A stretch of DNA of 13,146 bases from Phycisphaerae bacterium (GTDB lineage: Bacteria; Planctomycetota; Phycisphaerae; Sedimentisphaerales; Anaerohalosphaeraceae): the NCBI GenBank assembly GCA_021736615.1, contig JAIPFN010000157.1:1-13146 (forward strand), in the 5' to 3' direction. A program made the position numbers and the translations under genes. Numbering within the stretch: the stretch's first letter is position 1; each line of letters starts with the position of its first letter. Under the pieces are notes generated by a model that worked only from the letters and a program-made list of their open reading frames with translations, was not told the origin of the DNA and did no database searches. Shown piece by piece: positions 1 through 7,137 of this stretch.

Positions 1-1
1 C

Positions 2-685
2 ATTAACAAAGACAAGGATCAGAGCTATTTTATTTATGGGATTCCGGCGGCGAAGGTCGAGCATCTGTATCTGCCGCTTGGCGGGCTGACAAAACCGCAG
101 GTTCGCGAGATTGCCGCGGGGATCGATCTTGGCGTTGCAGAAAAGGCCGAGAGTATGGAGCTTTGTTTTGCAGGCGAAGGTGACTATCGCGATGCGCTTG
201 GATTGGACAATGCCGATAGCGAAGGTGATCTGGTTGACATGCAGGGCAATAAGATCGGCACGCATAAGGGAGTGGCAAACTATACGCTGGGCCAGAGGCG
301 AGGGCTTGGGTTCGCAGCCGGTGAGCCGGTTTATGTCGGCAGGATCGACCCGGTGAAAAATATTGTCGCTCTTGGCACGCGCGATGAGGTTACGGAGAAA
401 AAGGTTGCCTCTGAAGAAACGAATGTGCTTGTTGCCGATGAGCTTTTTGTCGGGGCGAAACTATTTGGAAAGATTCGGTCGGGCGGCGATCCGAGGGGAT
501 GTGTTGTTACGGAGGTTAGTCCTTGGAAAAAAGGGGACAGGTACAACCTGCCTTCGGCAGAACGTAGCCAGTCCCCCTTTTTCAGTGTTGATTTTGACGA
601 GCCGGTGTTTGCGCCTTGTCCGGGTCAGCGGATCGTTTTGTATAATGAGTCGGACCATGTTATCGCCGGCGGGGTTATTGTTTGA
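2..685 (+). CDS. mnmA: tRNA-specific 2-thiouridylase MnmA, 3' part (5' end outside the window)
   Basis: MnmA uses ATP to activate U34 of the Lys, Glu and Gln tRNAs in the cytoplasm and replaces its 2-oxygen with sulfur. The 227 visible residues match the C-terminal part of the family: KDQSYF near the left edge, PLGGLTKPQVREIA, the second catalytic cysteine in MELCF (residue 55 of the fragment), then HKGVANYTLGQRRGLGF, PVYVGRID and the closing barrel with VDFDEP, PGQRIVLYN and AGGVI. Family members are usually about 350-380 residues, so the ATP-binding PP-loop domain lies to the left. One oddity is a segment of about 20 residues, beginning PWKKGDRYNLPSAERS, just before SVDFDEP. It is encoded by a REP-like palindrome and keeps the frame (see the repeat at 526-583). 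No terminator is visible before the next gene, 54 bases on. Identification is firm; whether the inserted protein is active is not known. Confidence 0.93.
   Translation: MNKDKDQSYFIYGIPAAKVEHLYLPLGGLTKPQVREIAAGIDLGVAEKAESMELCFAGEGDYRDALGLDNADSEGDLVDMQGNKIGTHKGVANYTLGQRRGLGFAAGEPVYVGRIDPVKNIVALGTRDEVTEKKVASEETNVLVADELFVGAKLFGKIRSGGDPRGCVVTEVSPWKKGDRYNLPSAERSQSPFFSVDFDEPVFAPCPGQRIVLYNESDHVIAGGVIV
526..583. repeat. REP-like palindromic element inside mnmA
   Basis: The outer arms are 526-544 and 564-583. The left arm reads GAAAAAAGGGGACAGGTAC and the reverse complement of the right arm reads GAAAAAGGGGGACTGGCTAC: two mismatches and one single-base gap. Inside is a second perfect stem, CTGCC (548-552) and GGCAG (556-560), with loop TTC, flanked on both sides by AAC. 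Such two-level palindromes with GGGGAC arms resemble REP sequences mobilised by REP-associated tyrosine transposases (my recollection of the class, not searched). It sits wholly within the mnmA reading frame and adds no stop codon. Confidence 0.8.
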
Positions 686-724
686 GGCTTTTGAGCGTAA
701 TTATGGACATGAGGTACATGAAGA

Positions 725-729
725 AAGGA
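725..729 (+). promoter_or_regulatory. Ribosome binding site that decides the oxidoreductase start
   Basis: AAGGA lies 10 bases before ATG 740 but only one base before the in-frame TTG at 731. The spacing favours ATG 740, so the first three codons of the longer frame are probably not translated. Confidence 0.6.
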
Positions 730-739
730 CTTGAAGATC

Positions 740-1969
740 ATGAAGAAAAATAAAGGTGAGAAAAACGTTAGTATTACTCGCAGGGGTTTTATTGCTGGAG
801 CGGCTGGGGGGCTTGCGGGTTTTTCTATTATGAAGCCTTCGTTGGCTAAGGGGTTTTCGGCTAACAGTAAGATCGAGGTTGGATTTGTGGGTTTTGGCGG
901 GCGCGGCAGTTTGATTGCCCGTTTGATGACCGCCAATCACAAAGGGTACCGGATCGTGTCGGCGGCCGATTATTTTGACGGTGTCGTCCAGGAAGCCGGT
1001 GAGAAATTCAATGTGGCAAAGAACCGGCGCTTTTCCGGGCTGAATAGTTATAAGAAAGTTATTGACAGCAAGGTCGATGCGATGTTTTTTGAGACGCCGC
1101 CATGTTTTTTCCCGGAGCATGTCGCAGCCGGTGTCGACGCGGGGTGTAATGTTTATTTCGCCAAGCCGGTTGCCTGCGATGCTGCGGGGACTTTGTCGAT
1201 ACTCGAATCCGGTAAAAAGGCTACGAAAAACAAGCAGGTCTTCCTGATCGATTTTCAGGTGCCGACCAACGAGTTCAATATTGAAACAGTCAAACGCTGT
1301 CATGAAGGTCAGATCGGTAAAGTCGGGATGCTTAGCACTATTTATTGCGATGAGGCTTTTCGTGATCCGCCGAAGACGGAAAATATCGAGAGCCGTCTGC
1401 GGCATCTTGTCTGGGTTAACGATTTGGACCTTGGCGGAGGTTATCTGGTCAATGCGGGCATACACGGCGTCGATGCCGGGCTGTGGGTCGCAGGGGCAAG
1501 GCCCGTAAGTGCTATGGGGTCATCGCGGCAGGTTGCAAAGCATAACGGCGACAGCCGGGACGCTTATTCGATAACCTATCAGTATGAAGACGGGCTTGTG
1601 CACAATCATCGCGGCGAGCATATTCGCAATACGCATGGGTTTACGTGCCGGTGTATGGCGTGGGGCGATGCGGGCTATGCCGAGATCGGTTACACCGGAC
1701 AGGCCTGGCTGCGCGGCAATAAGGGGCGTTATGTTGGCGGTGAAATTAAGGGGCTTTACAATGCGGGCATTGAATATAACCTCAGCAAATTTGAAAAGGC
1801 TATCCGGGAGAAAAACTTTGAAAATGATACGCTGCAAAGAGGCGTCGACAGCAACCTGGCGGTGATACTGGGCAGAGAGGCCGGCATGCGGAATGGGTTG
1901 CTTACGATGGAAGAGTTGATCAAGGAAGACAAGAGGTATGAGGTCGATACGACAGGGCTAAAGACATAA
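740..1969 (+). CDS. Tat-exported Gfo/Idh/MocA family oxidoreductase
   Basis: This is a 409-residue NAD(P)-dependent oxidoreductase of the Gfo/Idh/MocA type, a family acting mostly on sugars, inositols and their derivatives; the substrate cannot be told from sequence. The N terminus has a twin-arginine signal (SITRRGFIAGAAGG, residues 11-24), so it should be exported folded with its cofactor. A Rossmann nucleotide-binding motif, GFVGFGGRGS, follows at residues 48-57. The family's EKP motif appears as AKP (141-143), keeping the lysine but not the glutamate. The usual GGG...G.H..D segment is present (GGGYLVNAGIHGVDAGLW, with H242 and D245). Length is normal. It starts 54 bases after mnmA with no promoter seen between them, so read-through is possible, though no functional link is evident. 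Tat-exported members are common in planctomycetes, often in carbohydrate use. Family firm, substrate unknown. Confidence 0.9.
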   Translation: MKKNKGEKNVSITRRGFIAGAAGGLAGFSIMKPSLAKGFSANSKIEVGFVGFGGRGSLIARLMTANHKGYRIVSAADYFDGVVQEAGEKFNVAKNRRFSGLNSYKKVIDSKVDAMFFETPPCFFPEHVAAGVDAGCNVYFAKPVACDAAGTLSILESGKKATKNKQVFLIDFQVPTNEFNIETVKRCHEGQIGKVGMLSTIYCDEAFRDPPKTENIESRLRHLVWVNDLDLGGGYLVNAGIHGVDAGLWVAGARPVSAMGSSRQVAKHNGDSRDAYSITYQYEDGLVHNHRGEHIRNTHGFTCRCMAWGDAGYAEIGYTGQAWLRGNKGRYVGGEIKGLYNAGIEYNLSKFEKAIREKNFENDTLQRGVDSNLAVILGREAGMRNGLLTMEELIKEDKRYEVDTTGLKT

Positions 1970-1973
1970 CGCT

Positions 1974-2089
1974 TTTTTGAATATCCAACATCCAACAAGG
2001 AATATCGAATTACGAAGTAAAAGCGTGCAGGCCTGATTGTTTTTCATTGGTTGTTGGTTATTCCTTGTTCGCTATTGGATATTCAAAAA
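1974..2089. repeat. 116-bp intergenic dyad element (long imperfect hairpin)
   Basis: The element is symmetric about 2031.5 with no indels. Perfect outer arms of 15 bp (1974-1988 and 2075-2089, TTGGATATTCAAAAA) are followed by a symmetric five-base mismatch zone, then perfect inner arms of 11 bp (AACAAGGAATA at 1994-2004, TATTCCTTGTT at 2059-2069). AAAA at 2019-2022 faces TTTT at 2041-2044, and the centre is the palindrome CAGGCCTG (2028-2035). By my count 44 of 58 opposed positions are Watson-Crick pairs. It begins five bases after the oxidoreductase stop. No T-tract follows either arm, so it is not a classic terminator. It resembles a family of palindromic intergenic repeats I associate with planctomycete genomes. 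Confidence 0.8.
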
Positions 2090-2090
2090 G

Positions 2091-2354
2091 TCAAAAGCGG
2101 CTTCTTCTACCGATAGAAATTTTATTTGGTAATTTTTCACTGCCTACCTATTAACAAAAAATGCACATACTGCAGGCATCAAATGTCATGATAAACCCTG
2201 AATTGTCAAGCGTACTGTAAAGCGTTGTGGATGTAACTTTCTTGTTGGTAATAGTTTAGAGGTTTGAGCTTGTTCTGGTATAGCTTTTGCTATGTATTTG
2301 TTTAGTATTGATAAAGCAAAAGTTACTTCATGGCTGGAAAGGAGATTCCATTCT
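2091..2354. other. Intergenic stretch without a recognisable gene
   Basis: This AT-rich leader lies before the lipoprotein gene. I see no good pair of -35 and -10 boxes at normal spacing and no hairpin with a T-tract. The in-frame ATG at 2292 falls here but has no Shine-Dalgarno sequence. Confidence 0.5.
2338..2344 (+). promoter_or_regulatory. Strong ribosome binding site that decides the lipoprotein start
   Basis: AAAGGAG is 10 bases upstream of ATG 2355. The earlier in-frame ATG at 2292 has no such site, and starting there would put 21 extra residues before the export signal. ATG 2355 is therefore preferred. Confidence 0.75.
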
Positions 2355-3353
2355 ATGTGCGAAAAACTAAAAGATAAAAGAAAAATAAACCTGTCATCAG
2401 TGCATCTTCTTTTATTTATATCAAGCGGATTGATTCTTACTGTTTATTGCTCTGGCTGTAGGGTTATCTCTCAGTCAATTGCTGAACCAACTCCCGGCAA
2501 GAGCAGCGGAATGGTTTGTTTTTCTGAGGACAGTTCAAAGGTCGTTTTTATATGGCAGGAATACTGGTGCGACATTTCTATGAACCAGAACCTGATGAAA
2601 CGCAATGAATACCTGTATTGGTGCGATGTCAGAAACGTCGGCAAACTCAAACACGTTAAGGTCGGCAGTCAGGGCAAAGAAGCAGCGAGGTGGGGTTACA
2701 GTGTAGTGAGCAGTTTTAGTTCATCTCCAAATGCAAAATATGCTGCCGTTGAATTCCAGGGCAAACTGTCTATGGTCGATCTGGAAACGGGTAAGACAAT
2801 GAAATTACCGTTGGAAGGACGGATTGATGTTAAAGGTTACATATGGCTAAACGATAGGGAAATAGCGTATGGAAGATGGTATGAAGATGAGGCATGGCGT
2901 TATTTGGTCTATAATGTTGAACAGGACAGAAAGAAAATTGTCCCTGTAAAAGAAGCTTTCTGGTATCCACAGGAACGTCAAGGGCCGAGAAATCTTTTAC
3001 CATCAATTGCATGGGTTGATAGAGAGCAAGGAGACCGGCTTAGAGAAAATGCACAAAAACAAGGGTTCTTTCATGGCGCAAAACATCTGAGTTTTTTTAA
3101 AGCGCCTATTGCATCATGGGTAGGGATGCGAGAGATTCTCCCAACGCACAAAGAACAATTTTATGCTCTAAAAATTGGCGGCAGCGATGAAATATTAAAA
3201 AAGGTCCGCATTGGCAATTTAGTGACACATGTTAACACATTTGCAATTTCACCGGATGGTCGTTGGTTTGCTACTGTTGAAAATAGTTTCTTGACCGGGC
3301 CTAAGGTCCGGGTTTATGAGATTAACATTCCAGTGAATGAAAATGTCTACTAG
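2355..3353 (+). CDS. Probable lipoprotein with beta-propeller-like sequence, function unknown
   Basis: The gene is not recognised. The 332-residue product starts with a basic stretch (KLKDKRK) and a hydrophobic segment at about residues 13-31, then YCSGC. Cys35 after SG could be a lipid-attachment cysteine, although the residue at -3 is Cys rather than the usual Leu. The rest has short strand-rich units like those of TolB/WD40-type propellers: VCFSEDSSKVVFIW, SSSPNAKYAAVEF followed by LSMVDLETGK, and near the C terminus FAISPDGRWFATVE with VRVYEINIP. There are no obvious catalytic motifs. It is convergent with the PQQ-type propeller gene, 26 bases away, and ends in its own terminator. It appears richer in A and T than its neighbours by eye, which could mean a separate origin. 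A periplasmic or membrane-attached scaffold role is a guess from fold alone. Confidence 0.75.
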   Translation: MCEKLKDKRKINLSSVHLLLFISSGLILTVYCSGCRVISQSIAEPTPGKSSGMVCFSEDSSKVVFIWQEYWCDISMNQNLMKRNEYLYWCDVRNVGKLKHVKVGSQGKEAARWGYSVVSSFSSSPNAKYAAVEFQGKLSMVDLETGKTMKLPLEGRIDVKGYIWLNDREIAYGRWYEDEAWRYLVYNVEQDRKKIVPVKEAFWYPQERQGPRNLLPSIAWVDREQGDRLRENAQKQGFFHGAKHLSFFKAPIASWVGMREILPTHKEQFYALKIGGSDEILKKVRIGNLVTHVNTFAISPDGRWFATVENSFLTGPKVRVYEINIPVNENVY

Positions 3354-3359
3354 TTGATG

Positions 3360-3393
3360 ATGTTGGCAGGATGCCAACATTACGGATTTTTTT
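3360..3393 (+). terminator. Rho-independent terminator of the lipoprotein gene
   Basis: ATGTTGGC (3360-3367) pairs perfectly with GCCAACAT (3373-3380) over the loop AGGAT. A run of seven T lies six bases further on at 3387-3393. It works only for the plus strand, and it overlaps the stop codon and last codons of the convergent gene at 3380. Confidence 0.7.
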
Positions 3394-4855
3394 GCTTTAT
3401 AGCGAAGAGGCGTTTTTGGGTTGGCAGGTATAGTGTTCCTTTGTGGGTTATTGGTGTTATTGCTTCTGATTTTAGTTTTGATCTGCTTATGACTTGTTTT
3501 TGTTTGCCAGCCTTTAGAATCCACAGGACCTTTGATTCTGTGCTTATGTATACTTTTCCATCGGTGACGAATGGGGAGGCGGACCAGGTTCCGGCTTGCA
3601 TGTCGTGGGTCCAGTAAAGCTCGCCGGTGTCTGCGTCGAAGCAGTGGAGGTTGCCAGTGTAGTCCGAGATGTACAGCAGGCCGTCTGCGATTGCCGGCTC
3701 GGCGGTGGTTCTGTCTACCTTTTTTGATTCCCATATCTTTTTGCCGGTCGCTGCGTCTATGCAGGTTAGCATTCCCTGGCCGGGGCCGTGGATGGGGCTT
3801 TGGCCTATGGGCACGAAAATCCTGCCGTTATGGACGGCGGGGATGGAGATGATCTCGCTCGGGCCTTCGGGGGTGCGTTTTCTCCATGAACAATATCGCT
3901 GTGGTTTGCCGTCTTTGAAGCGGTACTCGGCGGGGTTACAGTCGTATTGCCATAGTTTTTTTAGTGACTGGGGAGTGTCTTCTGTTTTGGTTACAGGTTC
4001 GAATGCGTACAGGATTCCGTCGCCGCCTCCGAATAGTATAATGGTTTTGCCGCCGGCCTCTGCCTTTACCGGTGACGACCAGTTGCAGTGGAATGAGTTT
4101 TTGCTTATTCCTTCATTTTCGATGGCGGCGAGTTTGCCGGTGTTTTTGTCCAGTACGATCAGTGCCGGTGCGTTTGGTTTTACGATATACTCGTGTCCGC
4201 CGTCCTGGCCGTTGGAGGTGCATGCGTAGAGGTAGTCGCCGACGAGAAGCGGGGTGGAACCGCAGACGTCGTGGGGGGTGATGTCGACGCCGGTTAGCAT
4301 GTCGTACTGCCAGATTATGTCGCCGTCTGTTTTCTGGAGTTTGTAGTCGGCGGGTGTTTGCATGTATTGGGCTTCTGTTTTGAACGGGCCGTCGTTGCCG
4401 TCTGTCTGGCCGTTGCGGTCGATGCAAAGGACGTCTCCGCGCGGGCCTACGATGTAGAGTCGTTTGCCGTCGAAGACCGGTTGTGAGCAGACGCCGCATC
4501 TCCAGATGTTGAAATGGGCCGGGTTAACCCGGCCTGCTCTGTTACGGGGGATGGGCAGCTGCCATACCATTTTGCCGGTGTCCGGATCAAGACGCATGAG
4601 GATACCCCCGCCGGTTTGTTTGACGGCCGGGTGCTCAAGATTGCGGTCGTCGATACCGATAAAGAGTTGGCCCTGGTCAATAATCGGGATGGTGTACTGG
4701 TGCGAACCGAGTTTGATCTCCCATAAGAGATCGCCTGCGTCGAAAGCGTCGGGCAGTGCCGAATATTCGGTCTCGGCTTTGATGGACAAAACGTTAGTAA
4801 GCAGAGTAATTACAAAAACAACTAATACGGCTTTATTGGACTTCGCACAGGTCAT
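3380..4855 (-). CDS. Secreted PQQ-type (BamB-like) beta-propeller repeat protein
   Basis: The 491-residue protein has a signal peptide at about residues 1-27 (hydrophobic VLVVFVITLLTNVLSIKA). Its body is made of PQQ-type propeller blades, each with a strand pair around a 'W/Y-x-A/D-x-DxxTGK-xxW' core: LMRLDPDTGKMVWQLPIP, GDVLCIDRNGQ, LIVLDKNTGKLAAIE, LTCIDAATGKKIWESKK and LHCFDADTGELYWTHDM are clear blades, and the C-terminal units ISTESKVLWIL and LPTQKRLFAIK probably close the ring. Blades alternate with 'P-x-x-x-x-G-x-L/I-Y/F' strands (TPLLVGDYLYACTS, EPAIADGLLYISDY). No quinoprotein dehydrogenase catalytic residues or haem motif are seen, so it is likely a scaffold or binding protein outside the inner membrane. 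ATG 4855 is preceded by GGAAGG at suitable spacing. The ligand is unknown. Confidence 0.85.
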   Translation of the reverse strand: MTCAKSNKAVLVVFVITLLTNVLSIKAETEYSALPDAFDAGDLLWEIKLGSHQYTIPIIDQGQLFIGIDDRNLEHPAVKQTGGGILMRLDPDTGKMVWQLPIPRNRAGRVNPAHFNIWRCGVCSQPVFDGKRLYIVGPRGDVLCIDRNGQTDGNDGPFKTEAQYMQTPADYKLQKTDGDIIWQYDMLTGVDITPHDVCGSTPLLVGDYLYACTSNGQDGGHEYIVKPNAPALIVLDKNTGKLAAIENEGISKNSFHCNWSSPVKAEAGGKTIILFGGGDGILYAFEPVTKTEDTPQSLKKLWQYDCNPAEYRFKDGKPQRYCSWRKRTPEGPSEIISIPAVHNGRIFVPIGQSPIHGPGQGMLTCIDAATGKKIWESKKVDRTTAEPAIADGLLYISDYTGNLHCFDADTGELYWTHDMQAGTWSASPFVTDGKVYISTESKVLWILKAGKQKQVISRSKLKSEAITPITHKGTLYLPTQKRLFAIKQKNP

Positions 4856-4916
4856 TTGATACCTTCCGACTATTCTTTGCTGGTAATGGTTTCTAATAGT
4901 TTAACCCTAATTTGGC

Positions 4917-4945
4917 AGCTTAACAGAAAAGAGCCAGGTTTTCAA
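4917..4945 (-). promoter_or_regulatory. Candidate promoter of the PQQ-type propeller gene
   Basis: On the minus strand, TTGAAA (4940-4945) lies 17 bases before TAAGCT (4917-4922). The -10 box is poor but is preceded by TG in extended -10 position. It is about 60 bases upstream of the start codon. This is a weak prediction. Confidence 0.3.
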
Positions 4946-4963
4946 GGAAATCTAATGTAAATG

Positions 4964-4995
4964 AAAAAGGCGTAACCTTTTTTGGCTACGCCTTT
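4964..4995 (-). terminator. Rho-independent terminator of the GLUG repeat gene
   Basis: AAAGGCGTA (4966-4974) and TACGCCTTT (4987-4995) form a nine-bp stem, extended inward by CC/GG around a run of six bases. Read on the minus strand the stem ends in a run of five T. It lies 23 bases after the stop of the gene at 5019. Confidence 0.8.
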
Positions 4996-5018
4996 GTTGC
5001 ATTGTACTCTATTTGCTG

Positions 5019-6824
5019 TTATTTCTTTTTTTGTTCTTGTGGTTTTTGGATGCGGACGTAGTCTGTTGCTTTCCACGGGTATTCGTCATCTATTAAGGTG
5101 CAGGTCAGTGTCAGTTTGATTTCGGTATTGTCGGTGGAGTTTTTAAGTTTTCCGACGGTTGCGATGATTTCATGTTTGTCGAACTTCAGGGTCAGGTCTT
5201 TTATTCCGTCTGGTATTCTACAGCATCTGTCCGGAGTTGCCGGGCATGAGACGTCTGCGTAATTGCTTCTTATCGGGGAAACGCCCTGCAGCCTGATTGT
5301 TGCGATGTCAACTTTCGAGACGTCGAATTCTTTGGTGCCGGTGATCGCGACCGTCAGCAAGCCCTTGGCGGTAACGTCAAGATCATTGAAGCAGTTGCCC
5401 GGCGTAATGTCGATAGAGATCGAAGGCGGCGGAGCAAGCATCCATTTGAAAACAGGCGGGCATTCGTTTTCATCGATTTGCCAGACTGTGTAAAAATCAA
5501 ATCCTTTGAAAGTCGCACTATTGTTCATCTGGTCGGTTGTTTTGCCAATTCCCTTACCGGAATCTCTTTGGCCGGAGTTTTCGCTATCGTAGTAACTTTC
5601 TTTGATGGAACCGGTGCTTGTGACGGGAGGTTTTTCTGGTCGTCGGACAGGCGCGCCGGATGTGCCTGTCAGGCGTTTTAAGGTCAGGGACTCATCGTTT
5701 ATTGTGTTGTTACTTCCGACCGTTGGGAGTAGTCCCCCATCTATATCTATGTGTAAATCAACATTTTTCCATTCAGCGTTTCTTGATGAGGTTGTTTTGT
5801 CAGTTCCGCAAAATCCGCCGATTCTGTGGTCGCCATTGCTGGACGAGACTTTTCCGGTTGAATAGCAATGAAGCAATGGCCCGTGATTTATTCCAACAAA
5901 TCCGCCTATATGAACAGTTCCGCTTGCGTTTCCGGTTGCATAACAGTTTGTGATCACACCTGTGGTGTTGTCACCTATGAAACCGCCTGTCTGGCCGGAT
6001 TTTGATTCGACATTTCCGGTGGCGTAACACTGGTCGATGATGTAATCGCCGCGGGTGGTGCCTCCCATAAATCCGCCGGCGTTGGAAATTGTTGAAGTTA
6101 CGTCTCCTGTTGCATAGCATTGTTTCATTGTGCCGTATGAGCTGTTGCCGACAAACCCGCCGGTGTAGCCGTAAGAACCGAACACTTCGCCGGTCGCAAA
6201 GCATCTTGTCGAAGTGCCGTTCATGATGCCGCAAAAACCGCCGGTATAGCGGTATCCTGAAACTTTGCAGGATGAACTGGAATTGATAAGCCTGGCGGTG
6301 TTACCGGTTCCTCCGCACATACCGCCGCCGTAGTAATATGCGCATGTGACCTTGCCTGACGATTTGCAGTTTATTACAGTTCCTTCCGCCAGACTGCCGA
6401 CGACAGAACCGGTTCCTTGATAGCCGCTTACTTCAACATCGCTTAAGTCAAGATTCATTATCTTACCATTGATGCCGACAGCTCCGAACAAACCGATGCT
6501 TGAATCATTGGGCCGGTTGATAAATAAACCGGTAATCTTATGCCCGCGGCCGTCGAATGTTCCGACAAATTTCTTTGTGCCGCCGTCTGCCCAGCTTCCG
6601 ACGGGCTTAAAACCCATGCCGTCATTCCAGCCGGACGTTTCGGATGCGTCAATGTTTTTTCTCAAAACATAGTTCGCGTCGAGTTCGTCAGCCATTTCCT
6701 GAAGCTGTGTGACATTTGTAATGATGTAAGGCCTGCGAAATGATCCGAGTCCGCTTCCGCTAAAACTCCATGCCGGCCCGCTCATTACCAAAATAACGCA
6801 TGCGATTAAAGCTGTTTTTCTCAT
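5019..6824 (-). CDS. Secreted GLUG repeat protein with an extra C-terminal beta module
   Basis: The 601-residue protein has a signal peptide at about residues 1-20 (ending GPAWS). After an N-terminal cap (YIITNVTQLQEMADEL, then FVGTFDGRGHKITGL) come GLUG-type repeats at about residues 110-345, each of the form 'TGGFVG....G.....CYATG.V': GGFCGIMNGTSTRCFATGEV, GGFVGNSSYGTMKQCYATGD and GGFIGDNTTGVITNCYATGN are the clearest. The repeat region closes with FYTVWQIDENECPPVFKW (about 444-461). A separate module at about 470-592 begins SIDITPGNCFNDLDVTAKG and includes TLKFDKHEI; modules of this look occur at the ends of other environmental secreted proteins, but I cannot name it. The end is lysine-rich (QKKK). 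GLUG proteins are thought to form extracellular, often adhesive, beta-solenoids. ATG 6824 is preceded by AGGAAAGG seven bases away. The ligand is unknown. Confidence 0.85.
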   Translation of the reverse strand: MRKTALIACVILVMSGPAWSFSGSGLGSFRRPYIITNVTQLQEMADELDANYVLRKNIDASETSGWNDGMGFKPVGSWADGGTKKFVGTFDGRGHKITGLFINRPNDSSIGLFGAVGINGKIMNLDLSDVEVSGYQGTGSVVGSLAEGTVINCKSSGKVTCAYYYGGGMCGGTGNTARLINSSSSCKVSGYRYTGGFCGIMNGTSTRCFATGEVFGSYGYTGGFVGNSSYGTMKQCYATGDVTSTISNAGGFMGGTTRGDYIIDQCYATGNVESKSGQTGGFIGDNTTGVITNCYATGNASGTVHIGGFVGINHGPLLHCYSTGKVSSSNGDHRIGGFCGTDKTTSSRNAEWKNVDLHIDIDGGLLPTVGSNNTINDESLTLKRLTGTSGAPVRRPEKPPVTSTGSIKESYYDSENSGQRDSGKGIGKTTDQMNNSATFKGFDFYTVWQIDENECPPVFKWMLAPPPSISIDITPGNCFNDLDVTAKGLLTVAITGTKEFDVSKVDIATIRLQGVSPIRSNYADVSCPATPDRCCRIPDGIKDLTLKFDKHEIIATVGKLKNSTDNTEIKLTLTCTLIDDEYPWKATDYVRIQKPQEQKKK

Positions 6825-6915
6825 GTCCTTGCCTTTCCTGAGCTAAATCCAATTTTGATTAAACGGTGAGTTTCAAGGATGTTTGGTTACCGAATATTTA
6901 ATAACTCCTGTTTAT

Positions 6916-6943
6916 ATTATAATTGTTATTACCATTAAATCAA
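6916..6943 (-). promoter_or_regulatory. Promoter of the GLUG repeat gene at 6824
   Basis: On the minus strand, TTGATT (6938-6943) is followed after 16 bases by a perfect TATAAT (6916-6921). Transcription would start near 6909, giving a leader of about 85 bases. Two copies of an 11-bp direct repeat lie just upstream (6968-6988). Confidence 0.6.
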
Positions 6944-6967
6944 TTAAAAAAGTGCGGGTTTGTCATT

Positions 6968-6988
6968 TTTTACAATTATTTTACAATT
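6968..6988. repeat. Two direct repeats, one helical turn apart
   Basis: TTTTACAATT occurs at 6968-6977 and again at 6979-6988, a spacing of 11 bases. The pair lies 25-45 bases upstream of the -35 box of the GLUG gene promoter, where an activator could bind. The rest of the 313-base gap (6825-7137) holds that promoter, a terminator and nothing else I can recognise. Confidence 0.4.
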
Positions 6989-7064
6989 CGCCCTTAATAG
7001 TTCTGCGGACAGGATGCCGACTGTACCCGAATATCTACCAACTTAATTAGAATTGAATCTGTTT

Positions 7065-7105
7065 AAAAAAAAACAGACGAAACCCTGGGTTTTGAGTTTC
7101 GTCTG
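7065..7105 (-). terminator. Rho-independent terminator of the sigma/anti-sigma unit
   Basis: CAGACGAAAC (7074-7083) and GTTTCGTCTG (7096-7105) form a perfect 10-bp stem with a 12-base loop. On the minus strand it is followed at once by nine T (the A-run at 7065-7073). It lies 32 bases after the stop of the anti-sigma gene. Confidence 0.92.
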
Positions 7106-7137
7106 CGATTGTTTGTTTATGCAATTTTAAAAGCCGG

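Noticed and set aside
731..739. TTG 731 as the start of the oxidoreductase
   Set aside because: The Shine-Dalgarno sequence would be one base from the start codon; ATG 740 has better spacing.
703..745. Repeated ATGAAG/TGAAG words before the oxidoreductase gene as a tandem repeat
   Set aside because: The words are short and irregularly spaced. They may be a trace of repeat-like DNA but do not support a feature.
1974..2089. Long dyad as the terminator of the oxidoreductase gene
   Set aside because: No T-tract follows either arm, and the loop region and internal mismatches do not fit a Rho-independent terminator.
2292..2354. ATG 2292 as the start of the lipoprotein
   Set aside because: It has no ribosome binding site, and it places a charged 21-residue stretch before the export signal, whereas ATG 2355 has AAAGGAG.
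4113..4499. Arg-rich minus-strand frame inside the PQQ-type gene
   Set aside because: It is a shifted reading of the propeller gene with a very high arginine content and no family resemblance.
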